In this document: one piece after another, positions 11,861 through 22,982 of the stretch | Layout of the letters: every line of letters starts with the position of its first letter | How positions within the stretch are numbered: the first letter of the stretch is position 1 | Source: Diplodia intermedia | Lineage: Eukaryota; Ascomycota; Dothideomycetes; Botryosphaeriales; Botryosphaeriaceae | Direction: 5' to 3' | Assembly: GCA_021495925.1 (NCBI GenBank) | Contig: JAKEKT010000014.1 | Coordinates: 310,001 to 374,000 of the forward strand | DNA: 64,000 bases | The notes under the pieces: generated by a model | The model's input: the letters and a program-made list of their open reading frames with translations, nothing else | Told to the model about the DNA's origin: nothing | Databases searched by the model: none | Position numbers and translations under genes: made by a program

Positions 11861-13962
11861 ATGGCCAGCTCGGACGTGGACCTGAAGCACCTTGGGCGGG
11901 TGTCGGTTGCGATAGAGCGCAAGAACCCCATCCTGGCCGCGGCTCTGCGCCAGATTGAGGGCAATTCCATCATGCTGGCGCCGCGGCTGTACCGCGCGCG
12001 CAAGATGCGCAAGCTGGACACGTCGCGCGACACCAAGTCGCTGTCCAACTACCAGCACATCCTGTGGCTGGCGCGCGAGGGTCTTTCCGTGCTGGAGGTC
12101 GACGTGCTGCCCTACACCCAACACGGCCAGTACGGCGCCGAAGCCGCCGTGCTCACCTGCAAGCTGCGCGCCTCCTTCCTGCACATCTTCGCCCTCTTCC
12201 ACAACCAACCGCCCGTCACGAAGAACGACTCCAGATCTTCCTCGTCCAGCTCTGCGCCTGCCGTCAACCCGCCCGCGCCTGCAGCCACCAACGGCAAGCC
12301 CCCCCGCCACTCCACCTCGCGCACAGGTAGCATCAGCGATCCTCACACCCCGCCCCGCGCAAACCAAAGCAAACTCAAAGACAACGGCGGCCGCGCCACC
12401 GGTCTTCGAGATCCCGTCGGCTCCATAACGTCCGACACTTCTTTCGTCACCAATCCCTACGCCGGTAACCTAGCCAAGCCATCCGCTGGCGCCGTCCAGC
12501 CGCCACAGCCTCCACCAGGCTTGCCAGGTCTGCCTCCGGCGCCCCGTCCTTCGGCCTTCATTCTCCCGCCCCTCAACTTCCTACCAATGGCTGAGGGCTA
12601 CTTCATCAACGCCAGCCGCATTGCGGCCGCCTATCTTCCCGGCTCCCATCCTCTGCGCCTCTCCGTCGAGGTCGAGCACTGCGCCTTCGTTTGGGACTGC
12701 ATGCACGACCACCAGTACGCCAGGCGTCTCGCACGCCACACCATCCGAGAGGTCTACCACGCCAAGGAGGGCATGGATGATGAGGACTTTGAAGACGCCG
12801 CCAAGATGGTCGATCATCTTGGCAAGGTCATGAAGCGCAAGAGTGTCGACACCACTCCGAAGATGGTCGGCACTGCTTCGCCTCCCGGACCGAAGGACAG
12901 CGGCCCCGTCACCAAGCAAGACTGGATGGACCGTGAAGCGCGTGCCGTGGGCGGTGGATTGCGCGGCGTTGCCCACGTCCAGAATCAGTTCGGTAAGTCT
13001 CAATTCCCACGTCTTCCCCCGGCATTAGTGCCCATCGAATAAAGAAATCAACAGCCCGAATCAACGAGAGCCTCAACCCGTTCGAGACGACCGGTTCGCT
13101 TCAGGGCCTACCCGATCTCGCGCTAGCCGAAGATCTGCTCGAAGAGATGCGCGGGTATGATGGCAACCAGGCACCGGCCGAGGACGATGGAGAGGACTGG
13201 AGCATGCAATACCACCCAAACAGCTTCAAAATGCGCAAAATTGGCGGCGCGGCCCGTCACTTCCCCGATGCGGTCGTCGATTACGAATTAATTCCAAGGT
13301 ACGACATCTCCGTGGTCGCACAGCTCCTCCGAGCCGCCGCTCCCAGTGATGAGCGCTTCATCGCAGAGCGCATCATCCTGCGGGGTGGTGGCCCTATCGA
13401 CATTCCTGACGCTCCTGCCTCCCCGGCCATTCTCGCCGCCGTCCTCGCCGCCGCCCACCGCCCGCCTGGTGCCAGGGGAGTGGATGAGCTTCCCGAGTAC
13501 GAATGGTCTCCACGGGCCCGGCGCCGCGGTGGAAAGCGGCTCAAGCCAGCTGCTTTCGCTGCCGATCTCAGGCTCAGGGCCGAGCTCTCCGCCGCGGCAG
13601 CCGGGGCTCCTCCAGGGGCTCCCAAGCTGGCGGCCGTCCAGCCTGTGGAGATCAGCTCCTACTCGGGGGCTCGTCAGCTCTGCCTGGCAGAGTTGAAGGA
13701 AGAGGAGAGGAGGAGGGGGTGGGAGAAGGAGATGGACGAGATGGAGGCGGAGATCCGCCTGGAAATGGAGTTGCAGGAGATGGCGGTGTGGATGGAGGAT
13801 TTGGTGGTGGAGACGGCGGAGGAGAAGGAGGACATGATGTTCCTCCGCCAGGAGATCGAGGCAGAGATGGCGGAGCAGGAAATGGATGCAGTGGGAATGA
13901 GGGTAGTGGAGGCCGTGTGGAGGGAGATTGGGGTGCTGAAGGCGCGCGGCGCCATGCCGTGA
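11861..13962 (+). CDS. Divergent 14-3-3-like protein with long disordered insertion
   Basis: Two exons, 11861-12992 and 13055-13962 (intron GTAAGT...ACAG, 62 nt), giving 679 aa. Residues 1-120 (starting MASSDVDLKHLGRVS, including LSVLEVDVLPY and a helix KLRASFLHIFALF) resemble the first half of the 14-3-3 fold, where LxxxLLP precedes the KMKGDYYRYLAE helix. Residues about 242-330 (YFINASRIAAAYLPGSHPLR, then ARRLARHTIREVY) resemble the second half, where LPPTHPIRLGLALN is the family signature. Between them lies about 120 residues of Ser/Pro/Thr-rich, probably disordered sequence. The C-terminus (about 590-679) is a Glu/Met-rich predicted coiled coil. The assignment is my motif reading and is tentative. 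The start is the ATG that opens the conserved segment; the frame is open further upstream. Confidence 0.75.
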
Positions 13963-14287
13963 CTTTTCAGCGCCCCCAGCACCAGCACGTTGTCGGAGTG
14001 AACAGCATCAGCAACAGTGGCGTCAGCAACAGAAGTGGTGGTGTACGAGTCACCTGTACAGTGTCAGTTGAAGTGGTCGCATACTGTTTGATGTAGCTAT
14101 CATGTGGTCTTTTTTAGAGCCAACTGCTCGTTTGCCTGTTTGTGTGCGGCTTGATTTTCAACGTGTATAGCAACAAATGCAGCAATCCGCACGAAGAAGG
14201 GCTTTGTAATCAACAAAAGCCGGTGCCGTCGGAAGGGCTCAAGCGCTGACGTTGTCGAAGTAAATCTCAGGTGCGGCTATCGAGTCG
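13963..14287. other. 3' flank of the 14-3-3-like gene
   Basis: About 325 bp of probable 3' UTR and spacer, ending in the left copy of the 9-bp target duplication of the adjacent transposon. No gene was recognised. Confidence 0.5.
14279..14287. repeat. Left target-site duplication of the MITE
   Basis: ATCGAGTCG, identical to 14810-14818, immediately outside the inverted repeats. Confidence 0.85.
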
Positions 14288-14809
14288 GGGGCGGCTAACC
14301 TGCACCCCCCACTATTCTAACGTGCACCCCCCAAACTCCGGTACTCGGCGAAACTGAAGTAACAATACAGCTTCGTCTATAATAAAACGTATTTCTAGTG
14401 TTGCACCGTACTTCGCTCCGGGGCTATCTACCATCTGCTATCTGCCATCTACCATCTATAGTGTCTAGTCGAATGCGTGGCCGGATGCATAATTCTTACC
14501 CTCTATACGATCTGTAAGGGGTTCGGTATAAGCGAAAAGCTCGCTTTTAAGAAAGCGATTAATATCTATTTCGTTCTAGACGAAGAGAATGAAGCCTAAC
14601 ATAGTAGTAATAATATACGGGATGGCAGAGAGATAGTATAAGTTCGTTAACAACGAAAGAGTAGATATATTATAATAGATTTATATACCCATAAGCGAGT
14701 AGCACGTATACGTTTTATTAGTAATACTACTAAAACTTCAAGGTTTCGCCGGTATTCGGCGCGGAGGGGTGCACGTTAAGATTGTGGGGGGTGCAGGTTA
14801 GCCGCTCCC
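14288..14809. mobile_element. MITE / non-autonomous DNA transposon, MULE-like (9-bp TSD)
   Basis: A 522-bp AT-rich island inside GC-rich DNA, bounded by terminal inverted repeats of about 65 bp (14288-14354 and 14743-14809). Both ends read GCGGCTAACCTGCACCCCCC inward after GGG or GGGA, then continue with AACGTGCACCCC and GGCGAAAC. The element is flanked by a perfect direct repeat ATCGAGTCG at 14279-14287 and 14810-14818. A 9-bp duplication is typical of Mutator-like elements (hAT gives 8 bp, Tc1/mariner TA). The interior has no coding frame and is rich in TA and AT steps, as after repeat-induced point mutation. It has no transposase, so mobility would need one in trans. Confidence 0.85.
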
Positions 14810-14818
14810 ATCGAGTCG
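14810..14818. repeat. Right target-site duplication of the MITE
   Basis: ATCGAGTCG, identical to 14279-14287. Removing the element and one copy would restore a continuous spacer. Confidence 0.85.
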
Positions 14819-16265
14819 ACGCAGACAAGGATGAAGGATGTGCGCTGGGCGGGTTGGCCCCACCTGTCGATCGCATTGGTCCACACGAATGATCCACGAT
14901 TGGCTGGCTAGTGCCGGACGGAGGCAGGCCGCGGTGGCGCAGGTGCAGGTAGCCAGCGCTGCTTACATAGCTGCTCACTCAACTGCCGGCGACTCTGAAC
15001 GCGCTTTCGACTCGCTATATCATCGTGCAAACGGCACAGCCTTCCGCGGGCTCATACTTTCCACCGTTTTCTCGGAATTCCTCGCGCGTCCACCACGTCA
15101 AAGGAAGCGTCGGTGCCACGGGCTTGTCCTTCTCATCTGGCCCCGGTGGAGTGGCGCGAGTCTAAGTTTTCTGGAATCGTTCCGTGGGCAATATTGCTCT
15201 AATGTCGTGTCCATGGTCTTGTTCAGCGTGTTGATCCTGCGCCACATCATCCGCCTATCTGTCGATCGCGTTTCATATTTTCTGTCTGCTTCGGCGAGGT
15301 GTCGAGTGTCCGTAGGCGCGGCACGCTGCTGCAGGAACTGACAGGGGCCCACACAGCGAATCCACAGACGAGCGGGGAAGTGACTGGGAGCTGTGGGGCG
15401 CGCTGCCTCGCCAAGCCGCAGGCCGAAACCGACCACGGGACCGACTGCTCGCACCGGCCAAAACCGGCACTACAACCCATCGCAACTGCTCCTCCAGGCC
15501 TTCTACTAGCCTCACCTTTTCCGTCCATCGCCTGGCCTTCTGCTCTCTGTGCTCCTACTCAGCAAGGGAGAAGGAGAGAAACAGAAGAGTCCGCGGAACG
15601 GGGAATTGGCGGGTGGACTGAGAGAAGAGTGGGAAACTAAGGGCTGTGCTTGCGCGCCGAGCCCTGCACGTCAGCGGGAACAGACGCGGACGCGGCGCGC
15701 CTTTTTCTACCGGCTCTGTTGTACTTTGCACAGCCGCACGAACATTCGACAACGACGAAACCGGACCCCTCCCCATTTCTTCTCGCACACCGAGCCCCGT
15801 CTTACACCTCCTCCGATCCTTATCTCACACGCACGCTTCCGTCTCCTTTCCACCATTTCTTCCTTCCTCCCTTCCTTCTGCTTCTCCTGCTTTTCGCGTG
15901 TGTTGGCGCCATTTTCAACACTGCTTCTCGCGCTGGGGCTAACGGCTGTTCGTTGCGCTGCTGCCTGCTGTTCTTACTGCGGCGCAGCTCCTCGGCTTTG
16001 GCATCTCGACTTTGAAACCTGCAGCAGCTCTGGCATCGCCTTCATCTTGCGCCTCTGGACCGCCATCATTAAAGCAACGGTTTCCTCATTTGCCCAGAAA
16101 GTAAGAAAAGGAGGCGGCAGGGACGAAGGTACCCCTCCCTGCCTTAGTTTACCGTCTTCTATTTCTTGGGGCCCACCCGCCCCCACCGGAACCCCGCGTT
16201 TGTGCTCGCTCGCAGGATTGCCGCCGCCGCCGAGAGGGCTGTGAAAGAAAGAACTACGCTTTTGG
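14819..16265. other. Intergenic and promoter of the zinc-cluster gene
   Basis: About 1.45 kb with open frames on both strands but none with a recognisable motif or supported splicing. The last 500 bp are pyrimidine-rich (runs of CT and TTCC around 15.77-15.9 kb), as in fungal promoters and 5' leaders, so the zinc-cluster gene probably has a long 5' UTR here. Confidence 0.45.
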
Positions 16266-18112
16266 ATGGATTCGAGCGGGCAGAACGCCGCTAGCGTTCC
16301 GCAAACGCAACAGTCGACGCCGCCGCTGCCGTTGGTGTCGGAGCCGAAGAGGCATGCGGCATGTGACGAATGCCGTGAGTATTTTTTTTTCTCCTCCAGT
16401 CTTGTCCTTTTTCCCTCTCTTCTCTGCACTTTGTACATTAGGAAGTCGGAGGACTAGGATCGGCGGAAATTTTGAGCTGCAAAACGCCTTCCGCTCTCTC
16501 CATCCGTCATCCTTGCAGACAAAAAGGAAGAAAGGCGCAGACGAGATAGACCAGAGAAGGAATAAAAATGAAAATAAGAGAAACGGAATACATACATCTC
16601 TCGCCACTCCCATTCCCACATCAACTCTTTCATTCAGAACGCACAATGGAACCGACTAGAAAATCATACCTAACGACCACAGGCCTCCGCAAACTAAAAT
16701 GCTCCGGCAGCCGCCCAGCCTGCGACCGCTGCGCGCGCGAGAAGCTACTGCCGTGCGTGTACTCGCTGCAGAAGCAGATGGGCCGGCCGAGGAAGAAGAG
16801 GCGGAGGAGTGTCGATGGGGAAGATGGGGGAACGACAATCGGTGACGCGGTGGCGGCGACATATGGGGTTGGCAATGGTGGGGCGATGATGACGAACGGG
16901 GGACAACGGCATGGGACTGTTGGGCTGATGAGTGGTGCCGCCGCCGGTGGTATGGATGCGAGCGTGGATATCGAGGCGATGGGGTTTGGCGGCTTCGAAG
17001 GGTTTGCGATTGGCGGCATGGGCAATGGTGGCGGCTGCGAAAGGAATGGACATGGAGATGGAGCAGGCTGTGCGCGTGCCACTACGAACGGCGGAGATGT
17101 GTTCGAGCTGGATCCGAATTTCAGCCTTGATTCGCTGTTGACCGGGGACTTGATGGACGTCCTGGGCGACGGGAGTGGTAGCAGCAGCGGCGGGTTTAGT
17201 GGGCTGCACCATGGAGACAGGATTGCGAGTATCTCATCGCATTCGTCGTCGGGAAATGGGCACAGTTCACAGAGTAAGTTCCATCCAGCTAGGCTCTCGG
17301 AACCTCTTCTTTTGGCCGCAGATCTGATGGATTGACTCGAATTCATAGGCACACCGCCGGTTGCCCACAATCACGATCCCCCAATACAGCAACAACAACA
17401 ACATCAACAACCCTTCCTCGCTCCCCCTCTCGGCCTCCCTTGCGCCTGCCTCTCCACAATCTACCTCAACCTCTCATCCCTCCACGCCATGTCCAGCCAC
17501 GAGTTCCCCTTCAGCCTGCCACCGTTACGCTCCGCCCTCGCCGCTGCAAACGCCGTTCTGCATTGCCCCACGTGCCCGCAGTCCATGGCGACGGCCACGC
17601 AGAACATCCACATGCTGATCTCGCTGCTCATGACCGTCATTGACGCCGTACACAAGCTGCTGCAGACCATCGACGCCGAGGCCGCGCGCGTTGACGCCGC
17701 CGGCACGAGCAAGCCGTTCATGGTCGCCGATGCGTCTGCGCCGCACTACATGCACACCGGCACGCCCGATTGCCCGGTCAAGTTCGGCATGGAGCTGTCC
17801 GGCGCCGAGTGGCGCGAGCTGGCGCGCAAGGTCGTCAAGAGGCAGGTCGTTGGAAGCAACGGCGGCGGCGGCGCAACCGAGGCCGAAAGGGAGCAGGTAA
17901 CGGGGGCGGAGGATACGATCTACGGCATGTTGGCGGCGTTTGTGCGGAGGCAGAACAGGTGGCATGATGATCCGGACATGATCGAGGTGCGGAGGAAGGC
18001 GATGGGGGACGGCGGTGCGTCCGTCGAGAAGATGGAGGAATTGGGCCACATGAGGTTGTGTGTGCAAAATGTGGAGCACGTGGTGGCGAGGATGAAGATG
18101 CTGGATATCTAA
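16266..18112 (+). CDS. Zn2Cys6 (fungal binuclear cluster) transcription factor
   Basis: Nuclear DNA-binding regulator, target unknown. Three exons: 16266-16374, 16683-17273 and 17349-18112, giving 487 aa. The first intron (308 nt, long for this window) falls inside the zinc cluster. Splicing joins HAACDEC to RLRKLKCSGSRPACDRC, giving C-x2-C-x6-C-x6-C-x2-C and a final Cys in LPCVYS. A basic linker GRPRKKRRR follows. The middle region is Gly/Met-rich and looks disordered. After the second intron come a poly-Gln tract (QQQQHQQ) and a C-terminal domain with CACLSTIYLNLSSLHAM, HCPTCPQSM and a helical region ending VARMKMLDI. That organisation resembles the AflR-like group of C6 regulators, from memory. 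No biosynthetic genes lie next to it. Confidence 0.88.
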
Positions 18113-18447
18113 ATGTCGAGTGATGGTAGTTATGAACGGCCTAGATGCTAGTATGCAAAGCAGATCTGCGTATGATCTCTACTCCATTCGTTTCGGGTTA
18201 ATATCTCTACTGTAGCTGAACGTAGGACGGAGTTTCAAGGATGCTGTTGACTGGTGCATGTGCCAATCACTGTAGACTTGCAGAACCGTTTGCGGTTGTG
18301 AGTCAATCGTTGACGAGCCGATGGAAGCATTGATCGTGGCGTGGACTTGCAGAGGGCCCGTTGATAGGTTCCGCGCACGGCTGCAAATCTCTCGACTGTG
18401 CTCTCGTAAGTGGCTGACTGAAACGTACGGGACTAAAAATGGCAGCC
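18113..18447. other. Convergent 3' spacer
   Basis: 335 bp between the zinc-cluster stop and the RAD10 stop, probably both 3' UTRs. Nothing else was recognised. Confidence 0.5.
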
Positions 18448-19563
18448 TCAGCCTCCCTGTCGGAACCTAGCTAATGCTGCTTGTATTCCTTCACTAAGGG
18501 GCTCATCAGCTGGGGCTTTCCGTTTGTTGGAGGAAGCGACTGTGTCGGCCGGTTTATTGGTGCCCGCAGTTGCAGGTTTGTTAGGCTTTGTGCGTGATCT
18601 GCTTGCCATGCCTGCCGCCTCCATTTCGCGCAGGGCCTCCTCTTCATCGTCACCGGGATCGTCGATAGGGATATCCTCGGCAACGCGCGTCGATGGCCTC
18701 TCCTCAGCGTCTTGGTTCCTGCTCGGCGCAGGGGCAGGCAGATCCTGATCTACAGGCACGGGCGCGCCCACGCCCAACCGCGCCGCGACCCGCGGATCTG
18801 GGGCATTGCGTCCGCTTGGCCGTGTAGCTTGGCGAGAGAAAGTGGATGGAAAAGCTTCGCTATCCTCGTGCGTCATGCCGCCCTTCTTCGAGGCCTGGGC
18901 CGCGCGGAAGGGTTCGCGCACGGTGCCGCACCACTTCTTGACTTTCTTCGCGCCCCATCCGGCTACCAGAGCGACCTCCTCGGGCTGCGCATTGATGGCG
19001 GTGCGTAGACTGCCGAAGTTGGAGACTAGGCTGACCGCGTCGGTCTTGTTGATGCTGCGCGGCGTCGTGATGAAGTCGACCATCTTCTCGGAGTAGTTGG
19101 AGGCCTGCGGGGCGCGGATGCTGGTGGGGGCAGTGTGCTCGTACGTCTTGTAGAGCTCGAGGTAGCGGCCGGCTTCTTGGGCGCTCCAACAAAGGATGAG
19201 GGTGACATTGTTGATGAGCGATGTTTTGGACAGTTCTTTCAGGGCTTCCTCGTGGTTCTCGATGTCGACCATTGTGAGCAGGACCCGCAGGTTGTACTTG
19301 CCCGCCAGCGCCCGGATGCGGGAGTAGATGTACTCGGGATGGAGGCGGTGGTATTTCAGCGACAGGAACAGGGCGCATGTTGTGGCGCCGAGCACGTAGT
19401 CGGCCGGGATGTCCGAGTACTCCCACGGCACGTTTCGGACGCTGTTGAGAATCGGATTGCCCTTCTGGCGCGGCGAGACCAGGATCGAGGCCGGGCCGCT
19501 GCGGGCAGGGAGAGCGACAGGCTTCGGCTGCTGGACTTTGGGCCTCTCGGTGGGCTCGGCCAT
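18448..19563 (-). CDS. RAD10: DNA repair endonuclease non-catalytic subunit Rad10/ERCC1 (Swi10)
   Basis: Partner of Rad1/XPF in the structure-specific 5'-flap endonuclease of nucleotide excision repair and single-strand annealing. Intron-less, 371 aa. The central ERCC1 domain is clear: ILVSPRQKGNPILNSVRNVP, then EYSDIPADYVLGATTCALFLS and LKYHRLHPEYIYSRI, followed by ILCWSAQEAGRYLE. The helix-hairpin-helix region that binds XPF follows (SLVSNFGSLRTAINA, then LVAGWGAKKVKKW). A C-terminal extension of about 140 residues is charged and probably disordered; yeast Rad10 (210 aa) lacks it, but filamentous fungal proteins often have one. The start at 19563 gives a short Pro-rich N-terminus. It shares a 505-bp promoter with MED19. 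Confidence 0.95.
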   Translation of the reverse strand: MAEPTERPKVQQPKPVALPARSGPASILVSPRQKGNPILNSVRNVPWEYSDIPADYVLGATTCALFLSLKYHRLHPEYIYSRIRALAGKYNLRVLLTMVDIENHEEALKELSKTSLINNVTLILCWSAQEAGRYLELYKTYEHTAPTSIRAPQASNYSEKMVDFITTPRSINKTDAVSLVSNFGSLRTAINAQPEEVALVAGWGAKKVKKWCGTVREPFRAAQASKKGGMTHEDSEAFPSTFSRQATRPSGRNAPDPRVAARLGVGAPVPVDQDLPAPAPSRNQDAEERPSTRVAEDIPIDDPGDDEEEALREMEAAGMASRSRTKPNKPATAGTNKPADTVASSNKRKAPADEPLSEGIQAALARFRQGG

Positions 19564-20068
19564 GGCGGCTCAGGGTAGTGGTCGCCTGAGTCGCACGAGA
19601 AGCCGCAGCAACAGGTGCAGGTCGGAAGTTTGAACAGCAGTGACGTCTGCGACGGGAGTTTGCCCTGGCGATCGGCAGCGCGGCTTGGGCGGGTCGTGGC
19701 GCGCGCAGGCAATAATGAGACAAGGCGGCAGCCGCTGAAGAGGCGCACGTGACGCCAGCCTGAATCCGAATCTCAGGCCCGCTCCGGTCCAGAGCAGCGC
19801 AACACCACAACCTCCCACCCCGACTCTGCCAACGCACCCCCTCAGCGACGCGCACCCCGACGGCCGCTCCCGCTGCCCTCGCCAGCCACGCCCACGCACT
19901 CCACCGCCCCCGACTGCCGCCCGCAAGCCGATGAATTAAGTGCTGCAGCCCCATCAGCCGTGACGTTGCGGCTCGCCGCCCTTCCTCGCCGCCGCTGTTC
20001 GCTCTTGCGCGCGCTCCACCCGCGCCCGCGCAACCGCCCGCCTCAGCCGCCCTGCGCCCTTCGCTCAC
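19564..20068. promoter_or_regulatory. Shared divergent promoter of RAD10 and MED19
   Basis: 505-bp GC-rich interval between two head-to-head starts. No TATA box is evident on either side, which suits broadly expressed genes. No defined operator was recognised. Confidence 0.5.
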
Positions 20069-21345
20069 ATGTCGGTCGACTCGCCTCAGAAGCGCCAGCG
20101 ACAGACAGGATCCTTCTCGCCCGCCTCTCCTCCGTACCACCTGGCTGCCAAGACGGCCGAACCCGCTAAGACGACCCTTCATCAGCAACCCGACACCCCG
20201 ACCTCCCCACCGTACATGTCTTCCACCACCCCGACCCATTCTCATGCCTCGACTGCCTTGCTCTCCACTGCTTCAACCCAGGCCGTGACGCCGCCTTCGT
20301 CAGCCAATATGTCGCAGGCCTCGCTGCCGCCCAACACCAACTCGTTCCCCACGCCCGCGAGCAGCGCCGGCACCGCGTCGTTCGCCTTCAAGGGTGAGGA
20401 CGGCGACGCGCGCATGACTGATGATCGTATGGAAGACGTCGCTCAGACGGCGGCGCAGGACGTGGAGATGGGCAACGACGGCGACCACAGGCACACAGGT
20501 CACGACCGGACAGGCGCGGGCTCATCCGCGAGCGGTGTGGGCCAAGAACCCCGGCTGCAGTCCGGCTCTGGCCCATTCTACAAGCTCAGCGAGACTCGTA
20601 AGCTCCCCGAATGCGTGCATGTGTTATGCTTTGCCAAGTAGTCTTCTGTTAACACTGGCTTGACATAGCGTACCCAATGTCGCGACCGCATGTTTCGCAG
20701 GACTTGGTAGCGCTGTACGGCCTTAACCGCATCACGCAGAGCGTTGCTCGCTTCGACCCCAAGACGGGCGAGAAGATCAACAAGCTGCGCAAATCGTACG
20801 AGAATCACGTCAAGGACTTCAAGATCTCCGGCGGCAAGAGCAGGCCCGAGACCGTCCCCAACCAGTTGATGAATTTGCTCCAGTTTCCCGACGAGGAGTA
20901 CTATCTGCAGCGTGTGCGTGGCAATGAAATGGAGAATGCGCAACAGCGTATCCTCGCCAAGTTGAACGGAGGCACTTTGAAGATGAACCCCGGCAAGCTC
21001 TCAAAGGACGAGGACAACAAGTGGAAGACGAGGATCGGCACCGACGAGGTGCCCTCAGCGAAGCGTCCTGCTGCTGACATGCTGGACGGCCCGGGCAAGA
21101 AGCTCAAGCCCGGCCAGGGTATGCAGGGTCGAAACTCGGCAACGTCATCCCCGGCAATGCGCCCGTCCCCTGCCATGAAGGCAGCCATACGCCCGGATCG
21201 CGCGGGCAAGAAGCGCAGCTATCTGGATTCGAGTTTCAAAGGCTATGGCGAAGGTTTCGGCGATGACGATGGCGTCGGCGAGTCAACCGGCGGTGAGGAC
21301 AATGGAAGGGGCGCCGGCGCCAAGAAGAAGCGCAGGAAGGTATGA
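20069..21345 (+). CDS. MED19: Mediator complex subunit 19 (Rox3)
   Basis: Head-module subunit of Mediator, linking regulators to RNA polymerase II. Two exons, 20069-20597 and 20669-21345 (intron GTAAGC...CATAG, 71 nt), giving 401 aa. The N-terminal 150 residues are Ser/Thr/Pro-rich and disordered. Splicing joins GPFYKLSETP to YPMSRPHVSQDLVALYGLNR, the Med19/Rox3 signature, followed by DPKTGEKINKLRKSYENHVK and the basic KISGGKSR segment. The C-terminus is Lys/Arg-rich (KKLKPGQ and finally KKKRRKV), a likely nuclear localisation signal. Confidence 0.93.
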
Positions 21346-22956
21346 GAAGCTTCTCGTTCCTTTTGCCATCGACGACGATTTCTTTGTCGACATTTCTTTG
21401 GACGCAGTTTTCCACATCGATACCCAGCAACCGACTGACCATTTCTGCGCTCAACAGGACTTTGCTGCCGGCAGTCCTCTCGGATTCGACGAGCGCCGAC
21501 ACAACGTCGGAATGGTCGGCGTCCGCCACTAGTCGCGCTCTCCATTCGGCCGGAGATCGTCGGACCCCGACTCAATGAACGCACGCCGCCACTATCACCG
21601 CACCCGATGGTCCTCGGTGGCTGAGATGTCGTTGCGCAGGCCTTGGCTTGCAGCAGACGACGGCAGCAGCTCCCACGAGGGCTGAAGACGGCATCGTCAG
21701 CCACGCCTCCGTCTCCGTCGACAAACCCACGGAGTATTGAACATGCGCCGACGGGGTTCACGGACCGAAATTCGTTCAACATGTTCAAAATTTTGCTATA
21801 CCCGCTTTTCAGCGTGCTTTTTTTATTTCTTGCTTTTCCCTTGCGCAGTCGCATGCATTTAAAGTCCAGGAGCAGAGGATCAGTCCTGGGTTAGGGACAG
21901 GGCGTTTTAATGGTGCTCCCTACTTTTTCCACTCCGACGTCGGCCGCATGGCGATGATGGTATTAGTATTGTGTTTATTCCGGGTGGGGGATCTGGGCGC
22001 ATTCTCTGCTTTGCTTTTTGCTTCCTGATCATTTGTTCGACAGGGCTTTCACCGGTTATCTATCACAAAGGCACGGCGAGAGCGTATGGACTGCGAAAAC
22101 ACGACACGATTTAGAACGGGCAGTTCGCTTGGCGATGGCAGCAAGACGCGGTGCGAGGTCTGTGGATTGGACCTCAACGTTTGTTTGGGGTGGCAACCTC
22201 TTGGTTTCTTCTTTCCCCCTTTTTTGGTTTCCGTTGGGCTTCAAAGCGTACGGTGGCTTCTCGGCTTGGTCTGGCCCGCCACGTCTCCTGGCTTTCTTTG
22301 CTGCTCTTCGTCCTTTGTGCACGCATTGGCGCCGCTCGCTTTGACGGTGCTGGCTGCCGGGCTGCACACTGGGGTAAAGATGGGGCGGCAGCAGGCTTTG
22401 CGCCTTGCCTGATCTGCCGCGCATGGATGCAAAGTCAACCAACTCATGCTGAAAATAAAAAAAATGGAAGGATCTTGAATAAGATGAAACGCGGTCCTGT
22501 TATGCCGAGTGATGTTTGACCATGTGGCCTGCGACCATGTTGGTTTCACGGCTTCACACGCGCGGTGATCCTGCGTTCATGCGAATCATAAAACGTGGGC
22601 GGCTATCTTGCGGCTATAACAAAGCTTTATTGAAACGCTCCGTGGCCCACGAGCATAATCGGCTGGCGAGAGAGAGAACAGTGTCCACCGGTCTATGTTC
22701 TTTTGGGTGCAGGGGCCCTCTCTCTGGAGCAAACCCGTGAATCCTTTCTTTGCAGAGATTGTAGAAGTTTCACCCTCGATCGATCAGCGAAGTCTGGTGT
22801 CACACCGTAGACACCCACACCAACCCCCTTTCCAGGAAGCTGATTGTGTTTTCTCGAGTTCAACAATCGCAGGAGCCCGGTTCAAAAGGGCTACGGATCC
22901 GGTAAAACAGTGCGCAAAAAGTGCGCGGGTCTCGGCTCGAACTCGCTCGGCAAAAC
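21346..22956. other. Intergenic, no feature recognised
   Basis: About 1.6 kb downstream of MED19 up to the terminator of the tRNA gene. There are overlapping open frames on both strands without motifs. No snoRNA boxes with rRNA-matching guides and no transposon ends were found. Confidence 0.45.
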
Positions 22957-22963
22957 AAAAAAA
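22957..22963 (-). terminator. RNA polymerase III terminator of the tRNA-iMet gene
   Basis: Seven consecutive A on the plus strand (T7 on the transcribed sense strand), starting 20 nt downstream of the discriminator base at 22983. Confidence 0.8.
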
Positions 22964-22982
22964 TTTGCACTTCAGTACATCT

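Noticed and set aside
10937..12367. 476-aa minus-strand frame
   Set aside because: Overlaps the 14-3-3-like coding region and its leader. Arg/Gly/Ala-biased composition reflects GC-rich DNA, not protein selection.
18860..20245. 461-aa minus-strand frame overlapping RAD10 and the MED19 promoter
   Set aside because: Out of frame with RAD10 and low-complexity Arg/Ala/Gly.
22005..22030. Possible C/D snoRNA boxes near 21.95-22.03 kb
   Set aside because: Box C is imperfect, there is no terminal stem and no rRNA-matching guide.
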